Assembly: GCA_029817715.1 (NCBI GenBank)
Contig: JARUPY010000089.1
Location: forward strand, 1,860,001-1,924,000
Direction of reading: 5' to 3'
Length of the DNA stretch: 64,000 nucleotides
Origin: Melastoma dodecandrum
Lineage: Eukaryota; Streptophyta; Magnoliopsida; Myrtales; Melastomataceae
Both the position numbers and the translations under genes were made by a program. Positions 44,083-57,224 of this stretch are shown one piece after another. Every line of letters starts with the position of its first letter. Positions within the stretch are counted from its first letter, which is position 1. The notes beneath the pieces are model-generated. The model was not told where the DNA came from, did not search any database, and worked only from the letters and a program-made list of their open reading frames with translations.

Positions 44083-46960
44083 AGTAAAATATGTAATGTC
44101 TCCTTTTGTCTCGTTTGGAGTAGTCTGAGGTGATCTTGGATGGGTGGTTGTGAATTTTTTGAATGGTCCTTTTGTTTTTTGAAAATATGTAGTTCTATTT
44201 TGAAAAGATTTTTTACGGATTTGTTTCCTAGTAGAGCAAGACCCGGTACATGTAGGCGTTAAAGAATTGTTATATGAAGGGTCATATTGCTGACAAAAAT
44301 CACCAAGACCTTTTTTAATAATAGATTTTTCTTTCTTAAGTTGTTTTTGTAATTTAATGTTATTACATAAATTTGTTCCAGTTTTGTAAATATATGAAAT
44401 TAATTCACCATAGGAAAGGGAATCAAAAGGAATGTTTCTCCAAACTGTTCACGAAGTTTGGTACGTACTTGGTTTCCAATTAAAATGGGAAATCCTGCTA
44501 AAAATTTTTCTTTCCAAAGGGGTTGATTACAATCAGGACGAAGTAAAACTCTTTCGAGAAAAATGTCCTTATATTGTCGAAATTCACCAAGGGATCTACA
44601 TTTTAAATTTGAAAGTAAATCAAGATTGTGATATCTAATTATTGAGGGGTCACCAATAAAATGAGTGGAAATGGAGTAGATTAAAGTGTTTACAGAGTCT
44701 TGCATTATTTTTCCATAATCATAAAAAATAGAATGTCCATTCTCATCTGTTTTTATTGCTGTTAAGATTTCATTTCTTTGGTCTTGGGTTAAATAGTTAT
44801 CCCACCATCCTTTTAATGTTCCAGTAAAACCAGCAATTAAAAAGTATGCTACTTGCTGGTCAGAAAATTCAGAATTTGTTCGATAAGTTGTGGCACACAT
44901 AGCCATTTGTGAGAGAATTTGTATTAGATTATGTTCAGAAATTCCATCAATATTCCATTCGTAAATCGCTTCAGAAGTGTATTTATTTTGAAATTTTACA
45001 TGTGACTCTTCTGTTATTAAGTCAGGAGGCGTTGCTCTTGAATAATATAGTTTTTGTGGTGCTTTTCAACAAAGTTTGTTTAAAATAGGATCTTTTATCT
45101 CAGATTCAGATGAAGAGATTTGATTTAAAACAAAAACAGAAGGTTCATATATTTTTAAAGGTCCTGGCACTCTTGGAGTATCAAAAACTAGTTTTTTCGA
45201 TTTTTTAGCAAAAAGTTTGTCTCTTTTTATTTTCGCAGCATTAAGAAATTCTTTATAAAATGTTGTGGTAGTTCAAAAGTTTTAAACAAATGAGATTTCA
45301 ATGGTCTAGATGTAGTTGAATTTTGGGGTAGGGTGGAATTGGGTTGAGAATGATATATTAAAGTTTTAATTTTATTTAATTGAATTCGTAAGGTATGAAC
45401 ATATTGATTTGTAAAATTATTCTGCTCAATTATTTTATTAAATTCTTTATGATTTTCTTCAAAGGAGATAATTTTAAATGGAGTAGCCGAAATTTCTAAA
45501 CCATTATGAGCTATTTTTAACTTTCTTAAAGGAGGATGATTTGATTCAATAATTTCACCATTATCAAGTTTCCATTGAATTGTTTTATCTATCACATTTA
45601 TTTCTTTAGAATTTAAATAATATTCTTCTAACCATTGAAAGAAAAGCATATGTTCTCCAATTTCTTCAAGGAACTCATAAAATTGGCTTTTAATAATAGC
45701 TCTTTGTTCATTATTAAATGTTTTGAAAAACCATTTTTTAAATTCTGCATTTTTCTCGTGATTGAAATCTGTACTTAGAAATTCTCGATTTGGTTTGAAA
45801 ATTTTGCTTAAAACATTGGATTCAGGATTATCCATTTGAGATGGAGTTGGTTCTGGTGATCCGGGATCTAAATTAGTAGTTTGATAAACTGGTTTTGTAA
45901 TTCCTGAATTTATTTCCAATCCATGAAGACTGGGTGGAGCTTGCGGGATTGTCCTATTGAAATCATTTCTAATAAAAGATGGTTTTAAATCGACAGAAGA
46001 CTTGAAAGTAGATCCTTGAAACGAAGATCTTGCCGTAGCAAGTGAGGAAGAATCAAAAGACATTCTTGAGAATTGAATTGTTACTTTTCCTTCTGGATGT
46101 TGGATTAAATTGGTTGCATTGGAGTTTTTTTATAGATTATTGGGGAATAGGGTTATCTAGTTCCCATGCTTCGGGAAGAGTAACATCCTTTCAATGAATA
46201 GTTTTTGGAACAACATAATTGAATCTTTGAAGGTCTGTTAGTAAAAGTAAGGTTTCTCCTTTTGGAGCTGATTTTAAAGAGTTTATATGAAAAGTGGATG
46301 CCATGGCTTTATAATGGAGTCTAAAAATTAGTGCTATAGGGACTGACCATTCTTTTAAGAAATAATTAAAAGTTTTAATTTGAAGCGTTAAACATTTCAT
46401 GATATTTGGTTCTCTAAGATAAACTGTTAGGTTCGAAAAATAGTCAAAATTGATTGGTCCATTACACAAACTTGTCTCTACTGTGGCTAAAATGGAGTCT
46501 TCATAACGAAGATGTCTAGCATCTCGCAAAATTAGTAGAAGAGAAGTGTTTAATCATTCTTTTACCAAAGGTTTAATACCTATCTGGACCATTCTAAAAT
46601 GAAGATAATTAAATTTTTTTGCGTGCTTTTTAACAGATTCAGGATTTAATAAAGAAATAGTGGAATAGGTTTGAGTAAGAGGAATTTGTCTTTCTTCTAT
46701 ATTAATAATATAATCATTTGTTTTAAAAAGTTTTTTAAATGTTGATTGTTGATAGATTTCTTCATATTTTACTTTTGGTATACTTCATTTGTTTATAGAT
46801 TTGTTGAAATCTGCTATTGTAATTTCTTCACTTAAAGGAGCTTCCTTCTGAGAGAATTCAGAAAGAGAACCGGTTGAAGAGGAATTTGTCCTTTGTAATA
46901 GATTTATTTTTATTTAATACTTCCTTTGAAGATCCCTAAAATGGATATGTCTCAGTTCTT

Positions 46961-47154
46961 CAGGTGTGTTATACTAACATTCCCTTTTATTGACATCCCG
47001 ACCACTTGATTGAAATATTAGTGATTTTAAACACACGGGGGTGAATGTTTATCATTTAAGTTAAGATCAATTATATCTTATAAATCAAGTAAAACGATTA
47101 ATTTAGTGATGACGCATAATGCATGAATTAATCGTTGAGATAAAGAGATCAAAT
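46961..47154. other. Junction between viral fragment and arm B
   Basis: About 200 AT-rich bases with no coding signal. They lie between the last recognisable viral sequence and the point (about 47155) where similarity to 32653 onward starts. The right breakpoint is in this stretch. Confidence 0.45.
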
Positions 47155-47659
47155 ATAACAACAGTTGCATAAGTACAAAGAAAGAGAACACCACCTCTCC
47201 CCTTCGTCACATCCCCCCACAACCAACAGCAATCCTGACTGAATTCCAGGCAAATGATAGAAGACATAAGAGATTCCTTGCGGTAGAGGTTGAAATTATT
47301 ACATTACCAGCCTGGCTTCGAATCAGGAAACGCCCCCACTCCTCTCATGCCCGATGTTTTATCTTCGTACTTTGTAAATTAATCGACCACTCCAGCACTT
47401 TGTCAAAGACTGGATTCTATTCTCCGCCTTAGCTTCAGCATCACAAAAGGAGCAGTATTGATGCGTTCCATACCTTCCGTCTCACAAAAGCATGGTATCC
47501 GTTCCTTTTTTGTCATGTGATGGAACCGTTTGCCCTTAATTGCTCGCCAAATGAAAATCCCGGACGGCAGATGCTTTTTGGTGTTCTTGAAACACCGGGA
47601 AGATCAATGAACAGAGGTTTCTTTTCGCCAGCTAAACCCTAGGGTGATCTTGATCCATG

Positions 47660-50600
47660 CTAGGATCGTGCTCTCATATACTTAATTTCCCAAATTTCAA
47701 CGTCCTCTCCCCTGTTATAGTTCAGCACATACTGCGGAACTTTGGCGAGGTCAATGCGCTTTCCCATGAAACCAGGCTGTGATGCTGCATGGTTGCTGAT
47801 AGTATCTGCATCAATCATAAGTTCTGAGTAGATGATAACAGGGTTTTTGTGCATAATCAAGTTCTCCAGTCAAATTCATAGAAAATGATGCACCAAATTT
47901 AGGTTCACTTGTTCGTTTATTGAAAGCTGCTGACCTCCTTCATTTCTCACGTAACTCAAGAAACAAGAGTAGCCGTTTGCAACTACATCCATATCATCGA
48001 GACTGAAGTTATAGCGCTTTTCCAGTGCCAGGTATAGCACCTAGAATGACAGCAGCATCAGTACTACTTGATGTAATCCATAAGACAAAACTTACAGATT
48101 AATCAGTCCTCTCGTCCATTGGCTTTCTAACAGATAAAAGAAAGATAAAGGATACATTTCGCAATAACCATATAATATCCATCTATCCAACCACAGGATA
48201 ACTGCGACTGAAATATGCATACCTTCTCTGATCCTCTTGACATCAATCTCTCCAGTGTAATGAACAATGCATCAGTCAGATCATCGCTGTAGATCACATC
48301 GGCAGCTAAAAGTATTGATGCGTCTTCAGCTTCTTCAACTTCTGAGGAAGTCCAACAATACCTAAATTTGTGTTGTGTATGTTAAAGTTAAAGAGTGACC
48401 CAACAGTTGGCTATATGGCATAAGCATGCGGTTGGGCAAGAAGAGCTGACTAGGTGGATAAAGAACAAATAACAAGCATATTTTACCTATCAGGTAAGAT
48501 GGAACACTTTCTGTCAACTACAGGAGGCCAATATTCCCGCCAATCAAGTTCACGGACACAGACATTGGACTTGTACTTCAGAGCTTTGAAATTGAGTCGC
48601 ACGTTCTCATAACAATTGTCAAGAACATTGTCTCCACAATCTGAAAGCAATGACAAAGTTGACTGACTTTTCGGCAGTGCAGCCAAGTTCATATGAAAAA
48701 AAAAATATATGATCCAAACCTCAAGTAAAGATACAAAAGGCGATACTGCGTCCTAACCAAATGAGAACTAGCCAAAACAAAATTATTAATTCCTCTATCT
48801 ATAGATTAAATATTTGATCTACCAGCACGGCATAGGAAGTATCCCAGACTACTGAAGAAAATACAGCATGGTGGATTTCAATGAGTGAATATCGTGGCCA
48901 AGGGAATCTGAATCAGCACTCCACATTCTCAGGGATTGCCCCTTATCTCAAGCCACTTGGAAACTATTTCCTCAGCCTAGCTCCACTACAGTCTACTCGG
49001 CAGGACCAATACAACACTGGCTCCTAGGAAACTTAAAAACAGAAACTCACACAACCTATAGAGGTATCCAATGGCCAATTCTCTTCACTTCTATCCAATA
49101 GCACCTCTGGAAACAGAGAAACAATAACATCTTCAGGAATAACACCATGGCCACAACACCACACTCCATAATTCTGGAAAGGGCGATAGAACTACAAGCA
49201 CTACTTGGAGGAAAGACGAAATCAGGACAGCAACAGCGCCACAGGCCCCAACACACACCTCTCCTTCACACGGATAATGGAAACAAGGACCAAGAGCAGC
49301 AGATAAATCACCCGCAAAAATGGGAACCAGATAAAGCCTTGCCATACACGATGAACACAGACGCATCTACAAGGGAGAATGGATTATACATAGGCCTAGG
49401 GGCAGTACTAAGGGACCAACAAGGTAACTGGATAACTGGGCTATGTGTTAAACACCCTAGCACAAACTGCCTGATCGCTGAAGCCATGGCAATTAAAGAA
49501 GGGATCAGACTGGCAATAAATCAGGGAATCAAGCACCTAGCAATCCAAACAGATGCAGCAGTCTTAGTCAACTACCTACAGGGTACACAGCAACCAAATT
49601 CGTTAATTAAGTCTATTTTGGATGAATGCAGGTTGCAATTATTTGACTTTGAAGCATCATCAATATCCTACGTGCCAAGGGGGTGTAACAGGGTAGCTGA
49701 TAAACTGGCTAAGGCAGCGCTAAATCAGGAGGAGCATTACCTATCTTTCTTTTTTCCTCCGGATTTCATTTTGGAAACATTGCATGCAGACATCCCATGC
49801 TATTCTGGATCTGTAACCTAAGACTCTATCTTAATTTCTGAATGAAACTACCCTTACTACAAAAAAAAAAAAATATCGTGGCCAACATCTGTGGATATCT
49901 CTACGTTGATTTGGATTTAAATAAAAGGATCAGAACACAATATGATAACATGATAAGGCAAAAAGCAAGACACCTGAGCATCGTTTTGCATTACATTCAT
50001 CAAGATAGGACAAAAGCAAATGCAGCTGGATCCAAGAGATAACCTGTGAGAAATACTGTTTTAGCTATCCGAGCGACTAACATGCCAACCAGCCCTGGTA
50101 AAACAACATAATCCCGTCAAAGAAGGGATTCAAGAACATAAGAAAGAAACAATACCTTGCTTTCTTTAGTAATTAATATTTAATACTTCAATTTTTAAAA
50201 TTAACAGGAAACACAATTTTATAATTCTGCCAGAGTTTTCCAGCGGCCGCCACTACAGATCAAGATATTTTTTTTGTATGGGTATTTCTATTCTACGGGA
50301 AAAGAAAACATCCACACCATATTATAAGTTCTACACAATTGACAGAAGTGATGCTCTAATCAGTTTAGATTATAGCATTTGAGCAATGAGAGAAACTCCC
50401 CATTTCTGGAGAAAAAAAAAACCTAGAACTATCTAAGAGGGCATCAAGAAATGGACTTTACCTGTTCCAGCACCTAGCTCTATTGAAATGATGTTGTCAA
50501 ACATGGATGATGTATAAATGGAATGCAGCACAAAATCAGATAATGCTAGCTCTGCTTTCCACACCTACAACAAGAATCACAAACAATCACCGAAATATGA

Positions 50601-51870
50601 GTTCTCGTTGAATATATCGACAAGACAACAATGAATTAGCTTATACCTGCAAGCCAACAGCTGGAATTGAAGATTTAATGCAATGCTTGATGATTACGTT
50701 GAAGCAACGCGAGCGCAAGTCTGCATCTCTAGATGACCAACATGGCACAGCTTCTGCGGTGCAAGATAAGTCGAAAAATATTGGATCACACCAATAACCA
50801 TCTTATATCTCTCTTGCCACTACACCGTGCAGATAGAGTAGGAAATCATGTAAACATGATTGCTAAGCCCAGGCAATCAACCCCTTCATACTGGGTAGCA
50901 ACAACGAAAATCCCTCTGAACATCCCAGCATCCTAAAGTGACTAAATCATATTGCTTGTTCAAATTACCCAGAAAACTGTGCATCAAATTCATTATATCC
51001 CACACCTGATGATTATTGAGTAAATAGCATTTCAATTCCCTAACCCCCTCCTAAAAAGTTATTTTCTAGTAATGCACTCAGAGAAGAAGGAAACATTCTC
51101 ATTTCAGACAAATAAAGGATAAAGTCATGGTGATTGAGCTGACCACACAATGACAAAAAAATGCCTTGCCAGTGGAATAGTTTTTCGTACTTATATGCCA
51201 CATAGCGGTCGAGGAAAACACTCACCACTGCGCCTCGTTACAACAAGATCACCATCTTCATCAAGGGTAACTTGTTTCTCCTTTTGAACTTCAGCTTCCT
51301 CTTCGACAAAGTTCCGAACAGACGATACCAACTCTACAGAATGTTAAACATCCAATGAACTACACATACTTCAGAGAATCAAGATGTTGCGTGAATATGA
51401 TTTACCCACCGCTTACCCCGCACACTCCCTGATATTAGTGCTTTGTGCACCTTTAAGGCTACTTGTAAATTACATTTTCCACAAATCCATGATGAATTTC
51501 AAAGGATAATCCGGATGCAGCCTTCATATTACGAATCAGGAAATATCTGACAACACTATCCATTCAAAACAAAAGTACATGACAGGAGAAGAAATGAACG
51601 AACATTGTGTTCGCAACTGTGCCACTTTCCCCAACCAGCAGAAGTCCCACGTCATTAAATCCACTAACCTTTACAAATCATCATTCACTTCATCCCGATA
51701 ATCAATCTACTCATCCTAACTAACTAAACCAACCCATCGTCATCGTAATCATTACCGGAAGGGACGGAGACGATGAAGTTAGAGAAGTGAGGGCCGGACG
51801 AAGCTGGAGGACAACCCAAATGAACCTCGCTCATGACTTGCATCACTTCTTCTCCGCCGCCGTCGTCCAT
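47660..51870 (-). CDS. METTL22: METTL22-like methyltransferase, copy B
   Basis: Nine exons map by offset from copy A: 51756-51870, 51226-51333, 50647-50726, 50462-50564, 50044-50094, 48487-48640, 48223-48361, 47935-48040 and 47660-47805. Splice sites and frame are preserved, and the predicted product is again about 333 residues. A few substitutions are visible (for example Ile to Thr in the exon 2 ILDEDG stretch, Ser to Ile in exon 7, Ile to Met in QPGFMGKR). The SAM-binding exons are unchanged. Intron 5 is enlarged by a 970-bp LINE fragment in the opposite orientation. Both copies may be active; the paralogue with the shorter intron is probably closer to the ancestral state. Confidence 0.85.
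48902..49871 (+). mobile_element. 5'-truncated LINE insertion with target-site duplication
   Basis: Flanked by a perfect 14-bp direct repeat, AATATCGTGGCCAA, at 48888-48901 and 49872-49885. It ends in a poly(A) tail at 49861-49873. Arm A has a single uninterrupted copy of the target near 34390, so it is the empty site. The element retains only its 3' end. Its frame (49147-49821) encodes a C-terminal RNase H-like domain typical of plant L1-type elements, with Asp in NTDAS, Glu in AEAMAIKEG, Asp in QTDAAV and a closing VADKLAKAA. An upstream frame reading LWKQRNNNIFRN is broken by a stop near 49098. Confidence 0.92.
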
Positions 51871-52131
51871 CGCCGGCGATCTCGCCTTCTCCCCGGGGGG
51901 CGTTCGACTATTCGGGACGGAGAATTAAACCGGGCAAAACAATTACATAATCAGTCCTCCTATTTACATATATGTGCAAAATGATCCTTTAATTTATTCT
52001 AATTGCAATCACACCCTCTCGACGGTCGTTTTCGAGCGCCTAAATTTTGGACCTTTTCTCGTAATATAAATTAGCAAAATCGACGGGTCGCCTAAGACAC
52101 AGTCTGACAGGTAATGCGGCGATGGAGCTCA

Positions 52132-52392
52132 CTAGAAACATCGGAGGATGCCGGCAATGAAACGAAAGAGGTAGTTCTCCCGGTCGAGCAGCTCCTGGAG
52201 CACCAACCGTTCCAGGTTGAGGTGTCGGGGAAGTAAGTCGCTGTAGTACAGAAGGGTTGTCACGGTTGACGCGGGTCGCTCCGCCAGGGACAACACCAGC
52301 CTCACCGCCGAACGCATGATCAACGACGACATCAGCAACTGCAGCAAAGAGAGAAAGAAGAACCTTGTCGTCAGCATCTGACTATCGGGCAA
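52132..52392 (-). other. Unrecognised small ORF, copy B
   Basis: Counterpart of 36656-36916 with one visible change (Met to Val). In arm B the frame stays open upstream through a Ser-rich run. No motif is recognised. Coding status unproven. Confidence 0.25.
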
Positions 52393-52744
52393 CTGGCTTT
52401 TGTTCCCGGGTGTTTCCGCGTACCATGATGAAGAGAAGGAGGAGGAGGAGGATTGAGTTTTGCAATGGAATTGGGTGATGTTTTTAAGACCAAACTCAAC
52501 AAAACATTCCACTTACAAAATGATCGTTGGACAAAATGCATTGATATATTATTAGTTGTAGGTGGAGGGTGACATATCCCAAGACATTTTTATTGTTAGG
52601 ACCGCCAATTTTTTTAACCTGGGTTATGTTTGGTCATGCTCATTTTACAAAAAGTACAAACATTGCCAGATGAGATTGGGTTGGCGTTTTTTGCAACTCG
52701 ATAAGTCTCTTGTTGTAATGTAATGGAATGTAATAATAGTTTGG

Positions 52745-53196
52745 CAAATTATCGATATTTGGCCTAACTAATATGCCAACTTTCTGTTGTGGCATATCGT
52801 TTAAAAAGTTTTGGATTTGGCCTTATTTCGATTTTAGTTTTGGATTTGGCCTTAAACGTAACTACCGTTACGAGTCTCAGACGTGTCGTTGACGGCTATG
52901 TCTAAAATCCGATAAAAGGAGGACAAACGCTGATTAAAATCACCTGCGTATACCAAATCATAATCCCCATTTTTATTTATTTCTTTTATTTTATTATAAC
53001 GTACTTGCGTAATGAAAAAGTTAAGCTGGAAGACAATTTTGCCACGTCATATATACGTCAAACATTAAACATAGCCGTCAACAACACGTCTGAGACTCGT
53101 AACGGCCGTTACGTTTAAGGCCAAATCCAAAACTTTTTAAACAATATGCCACAATAAGAAGTTGACATATTAGTTGGGCCAAATATCGATAACTTG
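52745..53196. mobile_element. Long-TIR foldback element (MITE-like), arm B
   Basis: Same insertion as 37268-37719 at the equivalent place 3' of TNL-B. Left arm CAAATTATCGATATTTGGCC; right arm ends GGCCAAATATCGATAACTTG. It shows more differences from its partner than the surrounding METTL22 genes do, as expected for unconstrained DNA. Confidence 0.78.
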
Positions 53197-53267
53197 TCTT
53201 GGTTGAGCCCTACTTGATACAGGAGTATGACAAGGATCCAGCTCTGTCAGCAGCATGGGCTTCTTTT

Positions 53268-56200
53268 TCATAAGGGCGGGCCTTCAGACGACGACCCAAA
53301 TTTGCCACAATCACTAACTTTTATACGACACCCTTGGGCCACACCCGGCAGGCTTTCCAGAGAAAAGCATCCGTTTAACTCCACCTTCTTCAGTCTCCTC
53401 AAGTCTCGCAGATCTGGGATTCTCTTTAAAGCATTACTCCATTCGATGACTAATTCCTCCAAGAGCTCCATCCCCTCAACACCGGAAATGTCCATCAGTT
53501 TCAGACAGCTCCTCACATGTAACGAGCATAGCCTCCTCAAGCATCCCAAGTCCCCCAGCTTCTCCATTAAAAAGCATTCTCTTATCTCCAAATAACTCAG
53601 ATTTCTCATATTGCCTAGCCCTTCCAGCCGAATCTCCCTCAACCCTGAGTGAGAAAGATCTAGCATTTGCAGGGATTGAAGGTTGGAGTAACGTTCCCAT
53701 TGTACCTCTGTCTTGAACCCCACGAGAGTCAACTCACGCAAGGACGAAGGAAGCTGCGATATAGATGAAATATCACTGGAAGTCAGGCAAAGCTCCTCCA
53801 GCCTGGACAAGGAACCCAACTCGGTAGACAGAGGAACTGGCTTGTTGCCGACATCCAACTTCAGTTTCTGCAACCTGTGTAGCTTCTCGATCCCCGATAA
53901 ATGGTCGCATGCGCCCTCGAGTTCTAGCTCAGTTAAGTTTGTGAGAGAAGCTAAATTCGAAAACAGCTGTTGCGAACAATGTACAATGCTCAACTTGGTT
54001 AGACTGCTGGGAAGCTCCCCCCACTCCCCAAGCACGTTGAGACCAGATAAAGTATAAGAGCTGCCTCTATCAAATTTCATCATCCCCTGTGACCAGAAGC
54101 TACTAGGAGGCTGCACATCCGCATGGCGTGAGTGGGATCCTTCAATTTCCAATACCTCAAGGCTCTTCAGATTCCTGATCGAGGAAGATATCATGCTTTT
54201 CTCACAACGAAGTGTTTTGAGGTTCCCGAGATTCCCAATAGACTCTGGTAGCTCCCGGATGTGGTCGCAATTTATGCAAATGAGCTCCTGTAGAGCTCTT
54301 GCGGATCCAAGCTCTTCCGGTAACCTTCTTAAGCAATAACAGCCTTTTATTTTCAGGCGTTTAAGATCCCTTAATATGCCAATAGAATTGTGGAGCTCTT
54401 CCAATTTGCCGCAAGCTCGGAAAATAATGATCTCCAACTTTGAGCAGTAACAGAGGTCAGGCATTCTTTTGATCTCGGCGTGCCCGACATCAAGTACTCT
54501 CAAATTACCCATCCTCTGGAAAAAAATATCCCTCGTTAGATATGTCGATGTCCGCCTTTCATCAGAGAGATCAAGGGAAGCGAATTAATACCAATTCTTT
54601 CATTGAATCGTCGGTAATTCCTTTCCCCGAAATCTCGAGAACGACGAGGTTGTCCATCTTGAAGAAGGTGGGACTTGAAGCTAGCTTCCACAACAAATTC
54701 CAATGCAGCCACAATAGCTTTGTCCGGAAATTCCTAAACTTCCCAATCAGTTGTCCTCCCGCTAGATAGAGAAATCTGAGATTGGACATGCCCTCCAGTT
54801 CCTTCCCAGTGAAACTGTGTTCATTCCAGAGCGAACCCAGGTTGATGGCCGAAACATGAATGGTGCCCTGGTAGCAAAACCAAAACAGGAAACGATCAAA
54901 GCCTAGACGCCGAGTCGAACCCCAAGGAATTACGAAATATCACTATCATTATCTGACCTGCTTTTGGCGTACGACATCACGGGCCTCCTTCCAATCCCAG
55001 AGCCTGCTGCTGCTGCTCTTCATGCCGGGGCTACGAAGAAGGAGGCTCTCTGAACGAACAATCTCCCTTCCCATCTCCCTAATTAAGTCATGCATCTGAT
55101 ACTCTTCTCTCTTCCTTCCCTTGTCTCCTCCACTTAACTCATCCATCCAAAAAAAGTTGCCTCTCTTCCTTTTCTTGTCTCTAATCAAGTCATGTACCCA
55201 AGACCTGTCTTTACGTCTCTCAAAATTGTTTTCATCGTCGACATTCAGGACATTTATCAAAGATTTGCTCTGGAGGACGTTCAATCCACTGTTAGGATAA
55301 TAACCACAGGCTTCCCACATGTAACTCGCATACTTCCTTGTCATCACATAATGGTCGAAACATGCAATGTCCAGGAAAATCTGCTTCTCGGTTTCTTCTA
55401 GGCCATCGTAGCTGATCCGAAGAATTTTCATGACATCTTTGTCAGGCGCTCGCTCGAGTTTCTCCAATGTAGATTCCCACACTTTTTTATTCTCTCCGAA
55501 TAAGTGCCCTCCGATCACCTCCAACGCTAATGGAAGGTTTCCGGTAGTACGAATAACCTGCTTCGACAGAGCAACAAAGTCGCCTGGAGGCCCCTCTCCA
55601 CCAAAGGCGTGGCGACTAAAGAGTTGCAGAGCATGATCATCGTTCATTCCCTCCATTTCGTAAGGATAAATATCGTCGACAGATCTCTTAAGACCCTTGC
55701 AAACGCTCCTATCCCTCGTCGTGACGATAACTCACGTTCCCCGTTCGAAGAAGCAACAATTTCCTACAAATTCTTGGAGTTGACGTCCCTCGCTCACGTC
55801 GTCAAACACGAGGAGGACCCTTTTCCCTCTGACACACCTGTTGATCTGATTCCTTCCGTCATTAGAGTCGCCGATTTCCACGTACGAGAAGCCAGTGATA
55901 TCCACCAATAGCTTCTTTTGTAAGTGAATAACACCCCCTTCACCAGTCGACGATTCTCGCACGTTGGCTAGGAAGCTACATCCATCGAACTGGGAAGAGA
56001 CTTTGTTGAATATTGCGTTCGCGAGTGTCGTCTTTCCAATGCCTCCCATGCCGTGCAACGTGACGACTCGCACATCAGGAGATTCACAATTCAACATATT
56101 CATTACTCTCTCCACACGGTCATCCATCCCTATGAGATACTGTGGCAAACTTCTATCTCTAATCTTAAGAGATTTCAGAACATTCTGAACGACAGAATTG

Positions 56201-56917
56201 GCAAGCTTACCCTCCCTGCACAAATCCAACACAGATGAAACTCTTCAACGAATCCGCGAAGCCCATAGAGTAATTAAACAATCTCGGGCAGCAGAATTAC
56301 CCGAATGTCGTGGGAACTCAATGCAGCGACGAAACGAAACCTATTCATGCCCGCAAAAGCAGAGGCATAATAATAGGGAAGGTGTAGCAGAAGAAGTGAG
56401 CTTACCCCATGTCGCGTTTGTAGTCCCAGCCCTTGATACCCCCAACCTTCACCAGAGCTTCCTCCCACCTTTTCACTACCTCTTCTCCACGCGTTCCTTT
56501 GTGGTTGTCGAGGGCGCCCTGGTACAGAGGGGTTCGCAGCTTGACATCTTGGGGGTCCACATCATAGAAGATCGGGAAGATGACTTTCCCAGAGGCTGAG
56601 TCTCTGCAGCAGTCCACCATCATGGCGAGTTCTCGGAGGCACCACGAGCTCGACGCGTAGCCCCTGGAGAAGACGACAATGTATACCCTGGAGCAGCGGA
56701 TAGCTCGCTTGAGCTCTTCCCCGATCTCTTCGCCGCGACGCATCTCGTCGTCATCCCTGAACACGCGAATCCCCTTTTCGGTCATCAACTCGTAAAGGAC
56801 ATCTGTGATGCCGAGTCTGGTGTCAGGCCCCCGGAAGCTTAGGAACACGTCGTAATCCGATCCGAAAGGGCCGGTCTCGTCACCTAGACCCACACGCGAT
56901 CCCGATGCCTCAGCCAT
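53268..56917 (-). pseudogene. TIR-NBS-LRR gene with in-frame TGA (TNL-B)
   Basis: Exons: TIR 56406-56917, NB-ARC 54958-56215, LRR linker 54592-54867, LRR 53268-54515. All exons are open and in phase except for one TGA at 55732-55734 in the RNBS-B motif, the same defect as TNL-A. The LRR exon (416 codons, starting RMGNLRVLDVGHAEIKRMPD) is intact, unlike that of TNL-A. The NB-ARC part is almost identical to TNL-A, whereas the TIR differs at over ten positions (for example ELMTEKGIRVF versus EFMTDKGICVF). The predicted product without readthrough is 331 residues, TIR plus the P-loop and kinase-2 parts. The intact LRR downstream suggests either a recent stop, readthrough, or conversion of the NB-ARC exon from TNL-A. 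Confidence 0.85.
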
Positions 56918-57224
56918 TCAAAGTACCCTGCAAATGATTGTTGCTTCTCGACGGACGAATGAAGGAATCGACGAACGAACTAACATATAAACAAGGAGGA
57001 GAAAGTGATGGGAAACAGATAAGGCTACGTAGACACAGACATGAGTGGACGTAGTTGCAGGGAACAACAACATCTTCTGACTGTCGACTTGGTCTACTAG
57101 GAAGCAGCTTCTTGGCAACTCCCCCAAGCCCATGGAGATCAAACAAAATAAAGGGAGTGAAGCCTGGAGAGTTGACAGATGCATGCTTCCCTGGCAGTGG
57201 GTCAAGATTGACATATCTCCTTTG

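Larger units (their letters stand above)
42780..46960 (-). mobile_element. Endogenous caulimovirid (pararetrovirus) fragment, broken
   Basis: The AT-rich minus-strand block has the gene order of a Caulimoviridae polyprotein. From right to left there is a 30K-type movement-protein region (46900-46140), an intervening region (46063-45227), a capsid region (about 44906-43980) with a C-x2-C-x4-H-x4-C zinc knuckle at 44041-44082, an aspartic protease with DTGAD at 43427-43441, and the start of the reverse transcriptase (about 42930-42790). Most of the RT and all of RNase H are absent. Frames are interrupted by stops and shifts in every region, and no LTR or integrase is seen. I think it is nearest to Petuvirus-like or florendovirus-like elements, but that is a guess. 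It fills the junction between the duplicated arms. It is a dead fossil copy. Confidence 0.8.
47155..57000. repeat. Segmental duplication, arm B
   Basis: Second copy of the METTL22-unknown-foldback-TNL block. Coordinates shift by 14492 at the left, by 15480 after the LINE insertion and by 15527 at the TNL. The two arms point the same way, so this is a tandem, not inverted, duplication. Confidence 0.9.

Noticed and set aside
42780..46960. Ty3/gypsy or Ty1/copia LTR retrotransposon
   Set aside because: No LTR or integrase, and a movement-protein-like region precedes the capsid, which fits a caulimovirid.
55609..55911. Plus-strand ORF conserved between arms (also 40082-40384)
   Set aside because: Antisense to the NB-ARC exon; conservation follows from the near-identity of that exon.
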